Of a DNA stretch of 64,000 nt, positions 1 through 11,023 are shown piece by piece. The notes under the pieces are model-generated. The model did no database searches. It was not told the DNA's origin and saw only the letters and a list, made by a program, of their open reading frames with translations. The translations under genes and the position numbers were made by a program. This DNA comes from Branchiostoma floridae (Eukaryota > Chordata > Leptocardii > Amphioxiformes > Branchiostomatidae). Location: the NCBI RefSeq assembly GCF_000003815.2, contig NC_049990.1, forward strand, positions 5,589,451-5,653,450, given 5' to 3'. Each line of letters begins with the position of its first letter. Positions within the stretch are counted from its first letter, which is position 1.

Positions 1-1364
1 AATAGAACGACCGGGGTATAAATAAATAGACCCAAACAGGCTTGAGAAGAATGGCGTGAATAGAAAGGGTGGAGCCCCAATTGAAAGGGTGGACGTAGCC
101 GGATGACAAGCCCAATGGAGCTGAATGGCGCTGTTGTGAATAGGCGAGAACTGTAGGAGAAAAGGCCAAAATAAATACCACCCCAAGAAAGGGCAACGCA
201 AAAATGCCTGCCGAAATCCGCCGGTTCAAGCCCGAAGCGCCCCGGTAACCGCGGTGTGACATAGCCGCGACGATCTCACCCTTTACTTCGTACAACTTCT
301 GTGTAAGGTTCCTTTTAATCTGGGTGTCTGACAAAAACAGATGACTGAGTATCGCCCGTGGCTCTGTTCTGTTTGCCCAAGGACAAAGGGAATTACAATG
401 AAAGACGCAAAACGGTGAGGCAAATCAAATGACCCTCATAATGGTTAATTGTTCCCCATTATTATATGATGTGCTTTGGGTTCACTTTGACAGGGTTTGA
501 TGGGTACGTTTACTTGAATGCCGCCGTTTGGGAATAGAAGTAAAGTGCGTGGTATGTGGTACTGTCGTGGTCAATGTGAGTCTTGTTGTGCTGAACCGTC
601 AAGGTGTTTTAATGGGGTGGGGCCTTTTACGGACCACCCCAGGGCTCGGGAGGTTTGTTCTATCTCAAAGAGGCGAGACCAGACAAGATGTTCAATTCAA
701 TGGAAGTCTCAGCCGTCACTAAAAACTAAAGGCGAAGGAAAGTTTGAGCCCGCGGGCTTCGGGACATTTCTGGGCGCACCTCCGAAGCACGCAAGCCTGA
801 CATTAAAAGACTCACAACGACATAATGGCCCCGCTCGGCCAGTGTCGGGAGATAGCGAGGGCGGGTGTTCCACACACATACAGGTGTGTACAGATTTCCG
901 TGTGTGACTTTCCGGGTACAAAAGCGACGGCGAAAGCTGGCGTGAAGTCCCTTTCAGTAGCCTTTCTACGGCCTTTCAACGGAACTCATCCGTGTCGTTC
1001 CACGCCTGGTATGGGCCCGGGAGGATTTCGTCCCAACTCTCGCGCCATTCAGGTCTCCTCAAGCACGGAAATCAAAACCTTTGCTAATTTTTGCTCCTGA
1101 AAGGCGACACGGTCGTCATCAAAGGAGAGTATATTTTGAGATGGCCGGGAACAATGTCCCTCTCGGCGGCCGGTGAATGCGGAGGGCCCGCGGGGTTACC
1201 ACCCCGAGTACGCAGGTAGATTGGCAGGCCCTCCGGACGGCAGCACCGTGAAAAGCCGGTAGTCATGGTGTGGCCGGTACGTTTGTCACCCTCCTCTTAC
1301 ACTCACACGCCGAGGTGTCACAGAACCTACCGAGAATAGTTTCAAACTTCGAGAAGAAGTTACA
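1..1364. promoter_or_regulatory. Single-copy GC-richer block, possible cis-regulatory DNA
   Basis: Visibly richer in G, C and CpG than the AT-rich DNA that follows, down to about 1265, with no internal repeat or transposon end that I can see. It has homeodomain-like TAATTG near 448, SOX/TCF-like ACAAAG near 383, and a CCCGCGGG-type CpG cluster near 1190. The open frames across it are short, overlap on both strands and match no family I know. Regulatory function is inference from composition only; conservation in another species would decide it. Confidence 0.3.
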
Positions 1365-1560
1365 GTACTCTTCTAGTCTTTGTAGATGCTTAGCGTGTTT
1401 TAGGCGTTTTATCGGGCTTTCTATTTTGTACCGTTTTCTTCATGTCTATTTAACGGCGGACACCAAGAAAACGGTACAAAATCATGAAAATGGAATTAAA
1501 AACTCCTAAAATATAGTAAAAACACATCAAAAAACACCCGGAACCTCTGCTAGGACAGTT
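1365..1560. mobile_element. Degenerate hairpin element, TCTCCAAGCAGA family (class A)
   Basis: The interior carries the class A signature TTTATCGGGCTTTCTATTTT and a perfect inverted repeat of about 18 bp (TTGTACCGTTTTCTT near 1425-1442, complement near 1466-1483). The right end near 1535-1558 reads CCGGAACCTCTGCTAGGA, a mutated form of the usual GGAGCCTAACCTCTGCTTGGA. The left end is badly eroded. An old copy; no coding capacity. Confidence 0.5.
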
Positions 1561-2834
1561 GCATGCTGCAAGATTTCCAGGAAAAATCTGTTTATTATGA
1601 TACTGTAGTGAAAGCAGGAAAAGTTTGACAATTGGCGACGCCCATTCCTAAGTATCACTCTCCACATCTACTACTCCACATCCCCTTCCGACACAATCCC
1701 TGCCCAGAAATAACAGTTTCTATGGCAACAGACAAAACTCTGGTACACAAAACAGCGTACAACAACTGTATCTTCTCATACTGTACTGTTCTTATACTGA
1801 AGTGTTCGTGGCAATCAAAGAACGGTATCACGACACAACAGGTACTCAAGGTGAATACTATATTGGTTTACTGAAAGATTGGTACAGAGATATAACAACA
1901 ACAACAACATGACGACAACAACAACAACAACAAAAACGTACACTAGAGAAACATTGGATCCTGTAAGACTGACCGAAACACAAGATTTTAAGCAAAATTA
2001 GATAGATGAAATCCACAAAATGTGACAAATAAGAGAAAGCATACGTGAGGGAAATAGAAGAGTTATCAATGTGAATACAACTCTTTCCGTGTTGGAGTTA
2101 GATAAAAAAAATGTGACCGTCAAAGCATTTTATCATTCCAAGGACGTCATATATATACTTATATAACGTCCTGGATCAATCTATGTTGGCAACGATGTTG
2201 CAAAATAAGAGCAGGCCATTGGAAGTCGTATTACCTCAGCTTGCTGTCAGCTATTGGTAAAACATTTAATTAGACCATACCAAAATTGTCGTAAAAGTTC
2301 AATCCAAGGTCTTAACGCTGCAACAGTAATATCTTCTACTTGGCAACGTATGCAGCGTAGATATCATGTGTAACTATGTTGTATAGAAGAATAGAATTGA
2401 GTTGAGTTGTACAGAAAGGAAGCCAAACATAAGGGGATATAAAGGATATAAAGACAAACGTAACAAACATAGTTACTTTCTTACGTAAGAAACAACGTTC
2501 TGCATAATAAGATATAACCTCAATGATTTGTTTAACATTGCTATCGTTTTACATCTTTCCCGAGATCTTACGAAATTTAGTTTTCTCAGTTTTCATGAAA
2601 TACCAACAGTTATACTTTCGTCATAGCCCTGACACTCGCGGATTGGTTGTCGGATTCGGAAACCGACAGCTATATTGGGCGTTCTCATTGGTGGAAAGGG
2701 CAGACACGGAGGCAGGTTTTATTCATTGAAAACGCTCGTTACAAATGGACTGAAATATCTTATTTGATCGCTATGAATAATCAGAACTGTAACACTTTGC
2801 ATGAGGGAAGAATACCTAGAAGAAACGCCAAATA
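1561..2834. other. AT-rich intergenic DNA
   Basis: No gene, splice-site pattern or element end recognised, apart from the CAA microsatellite annotated separately. Several very short open frames exist on both strands but none has a recognisable domain. Confidence 0.6.
1893..1935. repeat. (CAA)n microsatellite
   Basis: Repeated ACA/CAA trinucleotides interrupted once by ATGACG. Confidence 0.9.
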
Positions 2835-2903
2835 GCAATTACTCAAGCAACTGCATATGATTTTGGATATCTTATTACCTGGGTGTCTAATATTCATCAA
2901 CGT
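2835..2903. mobile_element. End fragment of a dispersed element
   Basis: The last 37 bases (CTTATTACCTGGGTGTCTAA and onward to ATCAACGTA) match 25200-25237 closely, and the preceding CAATTACTCAAGCAACTG is the reverse complement of 25172-25189. The two copies therefore share both pieces but with one inverted, as expected for an element with inverted ends. Confidence 0.45.
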
Positions 2904-3432
2904 ATCTAATAAGAAATGTTTCTAAATTCTGAAAAAACAGAAAGTCCGCAAGACAACGGCGTTTTATCTTCAACAGTGCCCGTTTTCTAGCGTCGACTTT
3001 AAGACAATACAGTAACTTTTTTTTCTTTCTCCTTTCTATTTCTTTCCTTTCAAATAAAAGTTCCTTTCTACTGCAGGTATTGTAGGGTGGATGTAATCTG
3101 AATCCCTACAAATACGACCTTTTTAATCATATCTTATTTACCTGATGATAAGAGGCGAGCGCCTTTTCCATGTCCTACTTTATAAGTGATCAGACAATGG
3201 GATCGAAACATTATCTATAGATTCGTTATGATAAGAACCATTCATGTCAAATCAAGGAAGAAATCGTGCCATATCGGATTATTGTCGACAATTGTTTCAC
3301 AAGTGATGTTAGCCACAAACCGTTTGTACTTAAGTGTGCATCTGATAAGATATTGAATGTAAGCTTAGTGGTGACAGCACACAAACATATCGATTCGCTG
3401 GAAGGGAATTGCAACGAGTCATTTTAAAGTGT
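2904..3432. other. AT-rich intergenic DNA
   Basis: Nothing recognised on either strand. Confidence 0.6.
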
Positions 3433-3545
3433 AGACCTTTATTGCACATACGTGTACTTGTCATATTGGGCTACAAAAAATACAGGTCACGAAGAAGAAG
3501 AGTCTACAAAATACATATTTACAAACTACAGTACAAAGGATCAAC
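3433..3545 (-). mobile_element. LINE-like 3' tail stub
   Basis: Read on the minus strand, the segment ends in GTATGTGCAATAAAGGTC, resembling the GTGCAATAAAG tails at 4868-4935 and 25622-25690. It is consistent with a severely 5'-truncated non-LTR retrotransposon copy. No coding sequence is left. Confidence 0.3.
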
Positions 3546-3856
3546 GTTACAAATAGACAAGTTAGTGTGAGTCTAGTACATAGTACTGTATGTAGATTCG
3601 GTTTATTCTCGCTTTTTTTTGCTATGGTTTAGATATTAGAACAAATAGGTTTTGTGATCGAAAGTTTGACTAAATGCTTTAGAAAAACGAAAACGTGAAG
3701 TGTACTAAGTGAGGAAACATAGTTCGTATCTGTAGAATGCACATTTATCTGTGCCATCTACATTCTAGTACACAATGGAGTTCATCTTGAGATAACATTG
3801 CTGACATATCGTAGTTGACATATGTCACATTCCTCATGTGTTTACGATACAAACAT

Positions 3857-3879
3857 CTTTTTTTTTGGGGGGGGGGGGG
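3857..3879. repeat. Poly(T)-poly(G) tract
   Basis: A run of about ten T directly followed by about twelve G. Possibly error-prone in assembly. Confidence 0.85.
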
Positions 3880-4633
3880 CAGTTTTGAGTTGAGTTTATT
3901 GAGATACATTTTAGCTCAGATTGATCTAATCTTCCAGGGCTAATACAACAAAAAACATACAGTATATACCAATACATAAACAGATACAATAACATACACT
4001 CAGATACTGATCAGACTTACATACGATTACATACGAATACATACATAAAGTCTAAAAGTTTTTATCTAAATATACATAGAAACCTGAAAAACAATTCAAA
4101 TCATTATTGCCGCTTTCGCGCTTTTGTCTATTGAAGGGAAATCTCCACAAATGTTGGGAAAAAAACAAATGCTGTAACAATCGTTGCAGATTTCATCAGA
4201 AGTTTCCGGATACAACTTTATTCAGTAGAAACGGAAGTAGCAGATTTAGAGGGTTACGTCACTTCGGCATTGAACTTGGCAGGGCGTGTCCTAGCTATAA
4301 TGAAGTCAACAACAAAACTGATATATAACTTGATTATACTAAGTTGATCAAAACGACGGACGATTCTGTGAACCTATTAAATACTTAGGATATAAATGCT
4401 TCGCTATATCTAGTAGTGGACAAAAATGCGAACAGCGTTAGCTGTAATCTTTTGTATGGTTCTCAGATGTCATCTCTTACATAAACGCACGACAAATTTG
4501 AATTGATCAATTACATACTACATCACCGTACCTCGTCACGTGATAAATCTATTTGTATTCAAACATGTATACATATGTATACATATCATTTGATATTCTT
4601 ACAACACACTTTTCAATGTTTGGTCTACACACT
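3880..4633. other. AT-rich intergenic DNA
   Basis: 3890-4070 contains many ACATACA/GATACA-type short repeats and could be the remains of a retrotransposon tail. Nothing else recognised. Confidence 0.5.
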
Positions 4634-4653
4634 ACATATATATATATATATAC
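4634..4653. repeat. (TA)n microsatellite
   Basis: About nine TA units after CACTACA. Confidence 0.9.
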
Positions 4654-4867
4654 TATTGTATCTCCATTGAAGAAGTGAATTAAGAACAAATCATCGAAAA
4701 CGGAACTAGATTCTAGTGAATAGTTGCATGTAGTTCTTTTTTCTCTACGTTATGAAATTGGTTGCGGAAAAAAGTCAGCTAATCTTAAACTTCTGGACGC
4801 CTATATTCTTCCCCAGCTCTTTTCGCGCGTCTTTCCTTTTACTTTAGACACACACACACATTTAGAA

Positions 4868-4935
4868 CTTACTTTACTTTATTGCACGACAATTATAAAG
4901 GATACAATGATGCGTGACAACTTGTACGTGTACAT
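4868..4935 (-). mobile_element. LINE-like 3' tail stub
   Basis: On the minus strand it reads TTGTATCC, TTATAATTGTCGTGCAATAA and AGTAAAGT. The piece at 16851-16910 has the same order of motifs (TTGTATCC, TACAATTGTCG, GCAATA), so both are probably 3' ends of one non-LTR retrotransposon family. Confidence 0.4.
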
Positions 4936-5035
4936 ACAAAACAGTTGAACTACATCTGTTGCTAATATCTAATAGTTCTAAGGAACTCAACATTTTCCTG
5001 CAGCAAGGAACTGTTTATTGTGACATATAAATACT

Positions 5036-5055
5036 GACATATATATATATATAGA
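5036..5055. repeat. (TA)n microsatellite
   Basis: TA dinucleotides within GACATATATATATATAGAG. Confidence 0.9.
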
Positions 5056-6380
5056 GATACCATATATACCGTAGAACCAATAGCGAAAATGACACGCTAG
5101 ATTCAAAATGTTGACTTATTCATATCTATAGATATTCATGTCTGTTTTTATGTACGTTAAGTAGTTTATAAACTTTACAATAATCACGAAAGTCGCTGTA
5201 CTTTTGTTGTGTCAATAAAGATTTCTTTATATTCCTGAGCGCTGGGAGCCTAAAGCTAGCGGTCCCTTGTCAGCCTCCTACGAAAACAAACCAAAGAAAG
5301 AAAGGAAAGAAAGTTCACATTTCCATCTTACCACTTCCTTACATTACCTTGTTTCGCTGTTCAATCATCGCAGCGGAAGACACACCGTTAGCGGATGCTA
5401 ATGTACGGCATGGCGAGCAGATTGTACGACTTTGGGCCCGGCTGATAACAAACAGGGTAAGGCACTGTTTGACTTGATGTTCTTCTCGGTGCCATTGAGG
5501 TCGCCACGGCCAGAGACAACACAAAGACGACTTCAGGGAAGACACACGGATCTTCAAAAGGAAAATAAAGATCTAGTACTAGAGTCATTACATTGCCAAC
5601 TCCACTTTCTTCGTATTTACCTTTTGTTTGATTTACAAGATTTGTACACATTAAAGACAAACTATGTATCGCATTGAAAATGTTTTGATGAAAAAAATGA
5701 CAAAGTTCTTCATTTTTGTTATCTTTTTAAATTCGCCGATCATCGATTGATTTGAGAAAGGTTTCTAAGCGATGCCATGATCTTGAAAGGTGCATGGACT
5801 GGGTATGGAGAGTTTTAGGGCGTCCACCTGGCATCTACAAACTTGCCCAAGAAGACCACTCAGTCAATCAATATAATCTGGTCTTTGCGGACAGGTGGTC
5901 ACAAGATAATGGGAAAATTAAATGTATCTAAGAGACCACAAAAAAGTGGTCACATTGGTCAGGTGGTCCTTACGTAGAGCTGATCACCTGTACAGGTTTG
6001 AAGGAACTTACTTGGAGATCACCCATAGCCTGTTGTGTGAGAACTAGCTTAGCCACGATAACAGCGTGACAATGTATCCTTTTTGCTGATTGCTACTTTG
6101 TGATGGCTGCTGTAGATGTTGTAGGGCACCCGTTTTAGATACTTTCAAGTCACACATGAGCCAATAGGACATAGTACAATCCGAAAATAGTCTAGTATCA
6201 GAAATACACAGCACCTGTGAAGGTCTAGACTGGGAGGTCATGCTTTGAAGGCTATTTCTAATTTTGCTGGCCTATGGGGCCTTGTTGAAGAGGCTATGTC
6301 CCCATAGATGACAAACGACATGTTCACGAGCGAGACCAACAAGCGTGGCACAGTTTTATACACGTAAAATGTAATAAAGG
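5056..6380. other. Intergenic DNA, no gene recognised
   Basis: A sub-block at 5340-5560 is GC-richer and open in several overlapping frames on both strands. None has a known domain and the frames conflict with each other. CAATAAAG at 5215 may be another retrotransposon tail. Confidence 0.45.
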
Positions 6381-6384
6381 TAAT

Positions 6385-6495
6385 CAATATGAAAACCCTT
6401 CCGCGGAGCTTAGTCACGACGGGAAACAATGTGCATGAAGATGCTGGGACTCGAACCAGGGACGTCCGGTGCGCGCGTCGTTCTTTGGCGCTTAA
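6385..6495 (-). mobile_element. tRNA-like SINE remnant
   Basis: The minus strand contains CTGGTTCGAGTCCCAGC at about 6439-6455, close to the RNA polymerase III B-box GGTTCGANTCC. The bases around it do not fold into a proper T stem and no A-box is convincing upstream. It is better read as a decayed tRNA-derived repeat than as a functional tRNA gene. Confidence 0.35.
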
Positions 6496-6580
6496 AGGCA
6501 TCGATCTGATGATAATGTTTTCTCTTACAGATATTCATGAAAAAAAGCAACGGCTCTGCATTCCGGACTTTGTTTGCTAC

Positions 6581-6838
6581 AACTTGGTTTTGAACATTAA
6601 CACATCAGATAACGTTATACTATACCATAGCCTATGTTATAGGTCACAACCAGCACTGCACTGTCAAGGCCTTTTTGTCCCTCTCCAACATCATAGGAAA
6701 AACCCCTCTACATTCCAGTCTTTTTACTTTTTATGACAACTTTGTTTTGAACATTAATACATCATGTATACAAAACCTATGTCTATAGGTCACAATCAAC
6801 ACTGTCAATGCCTTTTTGCTCCTTTATAATACCACAGG
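6581..6838. repeat. Tandem duplication, unit about 157 bp
   Basis: ACTTGGTTTTGAACATTAA near 6582 recurs as ACTTTGTTTTGAACATTAA near 6739. Both copies continue through TATAGGTCACAA, ACACTG, TCAA and GCCTTTTTG. The copies are diverged and the second is shorter. Confidence 0.75.
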
Positions 6839-7008
6839 ACACAATTCAAAGAAAGCTAGAACCCCGACTAAGGACCACATCTTGGCCGCAGAACGAATTC
6901 ACGTCGTTTGTTGCCCGCACATCGCAGCTGAGAGTCCGTCCCCACCAAACGTATGAAATCCCGAATGTCGCGCTCCCAGATCAATGTGTCCCGACTTGTG
7001 TCTGTCCC

Positions 7009-7345
7009 CTACAGATTGCGGCGAGTGTCCCCACACAAGTGTTGTCACAGGACATTCGTCGTGCAAGGGGTAACAAATTCAATTTCGTTTCATTTCATGT
7101 CCTGGGCGGTCATTTCTAACTCCCGACAGGCTGTGGTGTTCTGTGGGCAAAGCGCGTTTTCTCAGTGATGATCCCTACAGATTGTGGGGAGTGTCCCCAC
7201 ACTAGTGTTGTCACAAGGACATTCGTCGCGCAAAGGGGAACAAATTCAATTCCGTTTCATGTCCAGGGCGGTCATTTCTAAATTCTCATCCCCGACAGAC
7301 TGTGGTGTTCTGTGGGCAAAGCGCGTTTTCTCAGTGATGATCTCC
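7009..7345. repeat. Tandem duplication, unit 166 bp
   Basis: CTACAGATTG, GAGTGTCCCCACAC and AGTGTTGTCACA begin at about 7009 and again at about 7175. Both copies end in GTTCTGTGGGCAAAGCGCG and TTTTCTCAGTGATGAT. The copies are highly similar, so the event is fairly recent. Confidence 0.85.
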
Positions 7346-7443
7346 GTATAATGTCGAATGTCGCGCCCTGATCTTGTTTGCATATGTCATATAACAAGTC
7401 TAGTTACACGCCTGACACGGGTGTGGATGTGGAGTACTGGTAC

Positions 7444-7545
7444 TCTCCGAGCAGAGGTTAGGCTCCGGCTAGAACTCCAGGCCTGGAGACATCAAGATGT
7501 CAACTAAAAATAGAAAGCCCGCTAAAAACGCATAAAACCCCGAAT
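7444..7545. mobile_element. Truncated class A hairpin element
   Basis: Starts CTCTCCGAGCAGAGGTTAGG and retains the class A inner motif AATAGAAAGCCCGCTAAAAA near 7509, but one arm and the right end are missing. Confidence 0.6.
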
Positions 7546-7910
7546 ATTGAATTGATAAAAAAAACTTGTGATTTATCGGTTTGCACAAGTCCGTATGTGC
7601 ATCATGTCCCGTGCTTCCTCTCATAGTCATATCCGATGTATAGTATATAAAAATACTTGACCTTAGAAAGCCGCGTAAGATCTTAAAATTCTTGCAAATC
7701 TCTAAATCTAGTTATTTCTGTGTTCAAATACAAAGTCTTTCTTTGCTTTAGATAAGATTTATTCAGAAATTCAAAGAATACACATGGGATAACGTATAAC
7801 TTGGAATATACAAATACACGAACAAAAATAATTCTTAGTACCCTGACAAAGTTGTGAAGTAACAAAACACTTAAGTGTCGCCCAAAAATGCCCGATTTCT
7901 TTTCCCATTT

Positions 7911-8272
7911 TTGTTTTGACGTGTTCAAATTGTGTTTGTAGGCAATGTTACATATATTTGACCAAGAAGCTTTCATCAATGCTGAGAAAAGATCCTTGAT
8001 TTGACGAATATCGGAAAAGGAAATAATTTTCTAAAATGATTGAGTCCACTAAACCTAAAACTTCCGCCATTCGTCAGCAAAGTTTGGTGACAGCAAAACC
8101 ACGTTTGTTTTGACGTGTTCAAATTATGTTTGTAGTCAATGTTACACATGTATTCGACGAATGTCACAAAAGCGAATAATTTTCTGAAATGATTCAGTCC
8201 GGTACGCCTAAAACTTCTGCCATTCGTCAGGAAAAGTTTGTTGACAGCCAACTTTGTCAGTACGACCTCTAG
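7911..8272. repeat. Tandem duplication, unit 194 bp
   Basis: TTGTTTTGACGTGTTCAAAT occurs at 7911 and 8105. Each copy continues through ATAATTTTCT, AAATGATT, AGTCC, CTAAAACTTC and GCCATTCGTCAG. The first copy carries extra sequence in the middle. Confidence 0.85.
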
Positions 8273-8279
8273 CGCCTGC

Positions 8280-9060
8280 TTAAGTGGCGCGAAACGACAA
8301 GGACAGGACCGCAATCTGTCACCTCACGACTCCGCGTTCTCCTGAAGGAAATGCATTTTCTTCGTTGATCACGTCTCTAATCAAGCTTATTATCCCGTCC
8401 CGTCCCCGGTACCCGCGCATTCTCCGCGCCTTTTGTGCCGTCCATGACGTGTTCTTAGGAGTTCCACGCTCTGCGTCCATTGTGCGACACAATGTAACGT
8501 CCTTATCTCGGGGAAAAAGCATCCCAGGCTTGCGTCCTGTCGACCGTCCCTCCTATTCACGACACCGCGGCCATTCACGGGAATTATCCCCCAATTTTTG
8601 GCGCGAACAATGCCGTTTTCCCCGTGAATACCCGCCGAGTTTATTTCATTACAAAAGTACATAATGCAAGTCCAGTCGGCTCTCCAAGCGGGAATTGTGT
8701 GTATTCACTGCAACGTGTCACCTTCAGAAAGCGGCCCTGGGAGCGGACTTACCTCTCAATGGTACGGCGTACCTGCTTTTTTTCCACGCGGCTTTAAACA
8801 AGCTCCGTGGTAACAAATGGCGGGATTTCTGGAGAAGGCGTCGGGGAAAATGCGAGGTTTAACCGAAATGTAACCGTTGTCGACTTAACGACGTTCCAAA
8901 GTCGGCCGTGTATAAAGGGGGCAATTGAAGGGCTTATTCCCCCCGGCTTGCCAAGCCTCCACGCTCTCCCCGAATGAACAGTTAAGTCAGAGCAAACAAA
9001 TCCCACTAAAGACGCATTCATGTAAAATTGTCACCGCGCTTTCAGGAGAGACACAATCGA
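8280..9060. promoter_or_regulatory. GC/CpG-rich single-copy block, possible promoter or enhancer
   Basis: Sharply GC-richer than both sides and not repetitive. It contains an E2F-like TTTTTGGCGCGAA at about 8596 and several GGGAA/TTCCC motifs. A strong minus-strand donor-like GAGGTAAGTCC lies at about 8747-8757, but no convincing coding exon leads into it. Open frames at 8284-8664 (plus) and 8794-9021 (minus) match nothing I know. Function is inferred. Confidence 0.35.
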
Positions 9061-9710
9061 CTTTTTAAAAATAGGGACCGCGTAGAACTCGGAGCGCTCC
9101 CGTTAAGTAGGGGTCACGTAGGCCACCTTTCCTTCCCGCTAGTTTTCTTCTTAAATTGTCCAAATTCGTCACCTTCTGGTTGACTTGTATGATGATTGAC
9201 TTATTTGGGTTCCTGTCCATCAATATTTGATAACGAATATAAACAATTGTCCATCATCAAGCCTCATCGCAAGGTGACTTTACCTGTCAAACACGCGCCA
9301 AACATTTAACATCTGAATAGAAATATCTTAGAAAGTTTAAGTGACGTATTTACCTGAGTTTTACCCATTGTATAGTTACGCCTATTGTGTCCGTGGTTAA
9401 TATACACTCCCTCTACAACCACAGCCAGTGAAAGAACACGTCCATTTCTGAACCCATTGTGAGGCCACCAACAAAAGGACACAATTAACCTTTTTTTAGA
9501 ACACGCGAAAGGTGCGGACAATGGTTTGAATAACTCACCTGTACAAGGGGATTTACTGCTGTCCATTTATTCCGTACCCTTGCGCTTAAGAACACAGTGC
9601 TAGTTTACAACTGGTGAGTCTCTGAAAAGTTGAAACTATTAGTTTATTGCAAAGTCTTGCCCGTGGGCTTAACAATAAACCAATTTTCCCATCTATAGAG
9701 CTATTCTATC
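9061..9710. other. Intergenic DNA, no gene recognised
   Basis: A minus-strand frame at 9306-9566 begins with a true ATG and contains two donor-like sites (CAGGTGAGTT near 9539, CAGGTAAATA near 9356). The peptide has no recognisable domain and the two sites are mutually inconsistent, so no gene is called. Confidence 0.45.
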
Positions 9711-9868
9711 TACTCTCCAAGTAGAGGTTAGGCTCAAGCTGTCTTTTCTAAAATCACTTTAGGCTAGCTAGAGAGACATCAAGACATCAGTACAAAATAC
9801 AAAACCCGATAAAAACGCTTAAAAAGACATCGAAAAATAGCCAGAGCCTGACCTCTGCTTGGAGAGTA
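9711..9868. mobile_element. Complete class A hairpin element, 158 bp
   Basis: Begins TACTCTCCAAGTAGAGGTTA and ends TGACCTCTGCTTGGAGAGTA, a clear terminal inverted repeat. The interior has AAAACCCGATAAAAACGCTT. The flanks read ATTCTATC on the left and TTTCTATC on the right, an 8-bp target-site duplication with one mismatch. Non-coding; must depend on a transposase supplied elsewhere. Confidence 0.85.
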
Positions 9869-9887
9869 TTTCTATCCCGTCAGATGG

Positions 9888-10600
9888 GACTTTTTGTCTT
9901 CTGTCCATTTTGAACCGTGTGGTTTTTCAATACAACACACAGTTTAAGTACAACTTTACGAATTCAACTACTAGTATTAGAAATGAGCCCCTCTTCCCAT
10001 CTATTCTATATTGTGAAGGGATCTTTTTATCTTCTAGATCTCTCCATCTATTTGATTCCACTTTTTGTCGTTTCTTTCTTTTCAGTCATGTTTCTTGTCA
10101 ATGAAAAACACAATACAAACCTCCCTCAACTATGCTATATATTTGAGGAGACTCTTTTTATCTTTTGTTCCTTTTCAATCGTACATTTACCGCAATTTAC
10201 CGCAACTGATGACTCTAACTATAAAAATGAACTTCTATTTTCCTATCTATTTCATGAGACTTTTTGTCTTCTGTTGCTTTTTTTCCTTCATGTTTTTGTC
10301 AATGAAAAAACACAATACAAACCTCCCTCAACTATGCTATATATTTGAGGAGACTCTTTTCATCTCTTGTTCCTTTTCAATCGTACATTTACCGCAATTT
10401 ACCGCAACTGATGACTCTAACTATAAAAATGAACTTCTATCTTCCTATCTATTTCATGAGACTTTTTGTCTTCTGTTGCTTTTTTTCCTTCATGTTTTTG
10501 TCAATAAAGAAAACACAGTACAAACTATTCTATATATTTGAGGAGACTCCTTTATCTCTTGTTCCTTTTCAATCGTGTGTTTTTGTCAATAAGAGACCAG
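9888..10600. repeat. Tandem repeat, unit about 202 bp, about 3.5 copies
   Basis: CACAATACAAACCTCCCTCA occurs at about 10109 and 10311 and a variant at about 10514 (CACAGTACAAAC). The first copy, from about 9888, is more diverged. Long open frames here (for example 10065-10541) are translations of the T-rich repeat, not genes. Confidence 0.85.
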
Positions 10601-10808
10601 CGTTACGGATAGATGAATATCTAACCCTTCAAAGGAACCAGTCGTCTCAGAACGGCGCCCTGGAAGAAATGACCAAGTGGCACGATCTATGACAAGATGC
10701 TTTCCTCGGTAGTAGTTGTGCCGTTGCCGTACACAAAGAGATCGGTATCAGTTTGGAGAGGGTCTAGACTAGACATGCCAAGATTTCAGAACAGTCAGGG
10801 TGGTCCGA
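10601..10808. other. Short intergenic spacer
   Basis: Nothing recognised. Confidence 0.5.
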
Positions 10809-10855
10809 TCTCCGAGCAGATGTGAGGTTCCGGCTCATTCTTGGTGTTGTACGCA
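10809..10855. mobile_element. Solo end of a TCTCCAAGCAGA-family element
   Basis: TCTCCGAGCAGATGTGAGGT followed by TCCGGCTC matches the left end of the element at 46758 and the ends at 25496. No matching right end before the next element starts. Confidence 0.5.
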
Positions 10856-11023
10856 AATCTCCAAGCAGATCCTACGGTGCCATAAGATTGTATCAAAGCT
10901 GGCAATGGAGTATACCCGGCCAAAGGGAGTCAGACCTAGCATACACACTCCTAGGCCGGCTTCACTCCTCTGCCAGCTATTGATATACTATCTTACGCTA
11001 CCGTAGGATCTGCTTGGAGATTA
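10856..11023. mobile_element. Complete class C hairpin element, 168 bp
   Basis: Left end AATCTCCAAGCAGATCCTAC, right end ACCGTAGGATCTGCTTGGAG plus ATTA: near-perfect inverted repeats. Interior arms GTATCAAAGCTGG and CCAGCTATTGATATACTATC extend the pairing, so the copy can fold into a long hairpin. Same class at 20487, 42353, 43435, 52737 and 59165. Confidence 0.85.

Noticed and set aside
6435-6460. tRNA gene on the minus strand
   Set aside because: Only the B-box is convincing. The T stem does not pair and no acceptor stem or A-box was found, so it is treated as a SINE remnant.
9306-9566. Minus-strand 86-codon frame with two donor-like sites
   Set aside because: It has a true ATG, but the peptide has no recognisable feature and the two donor sites give conflicting gene models.
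10065-10541. 158-codon hydrophobic repeat protein
   Set aside because: It follows the 202-bp T-rich tandem repeat, and the same DNA is open in two frames at once. No start or domain evidence.
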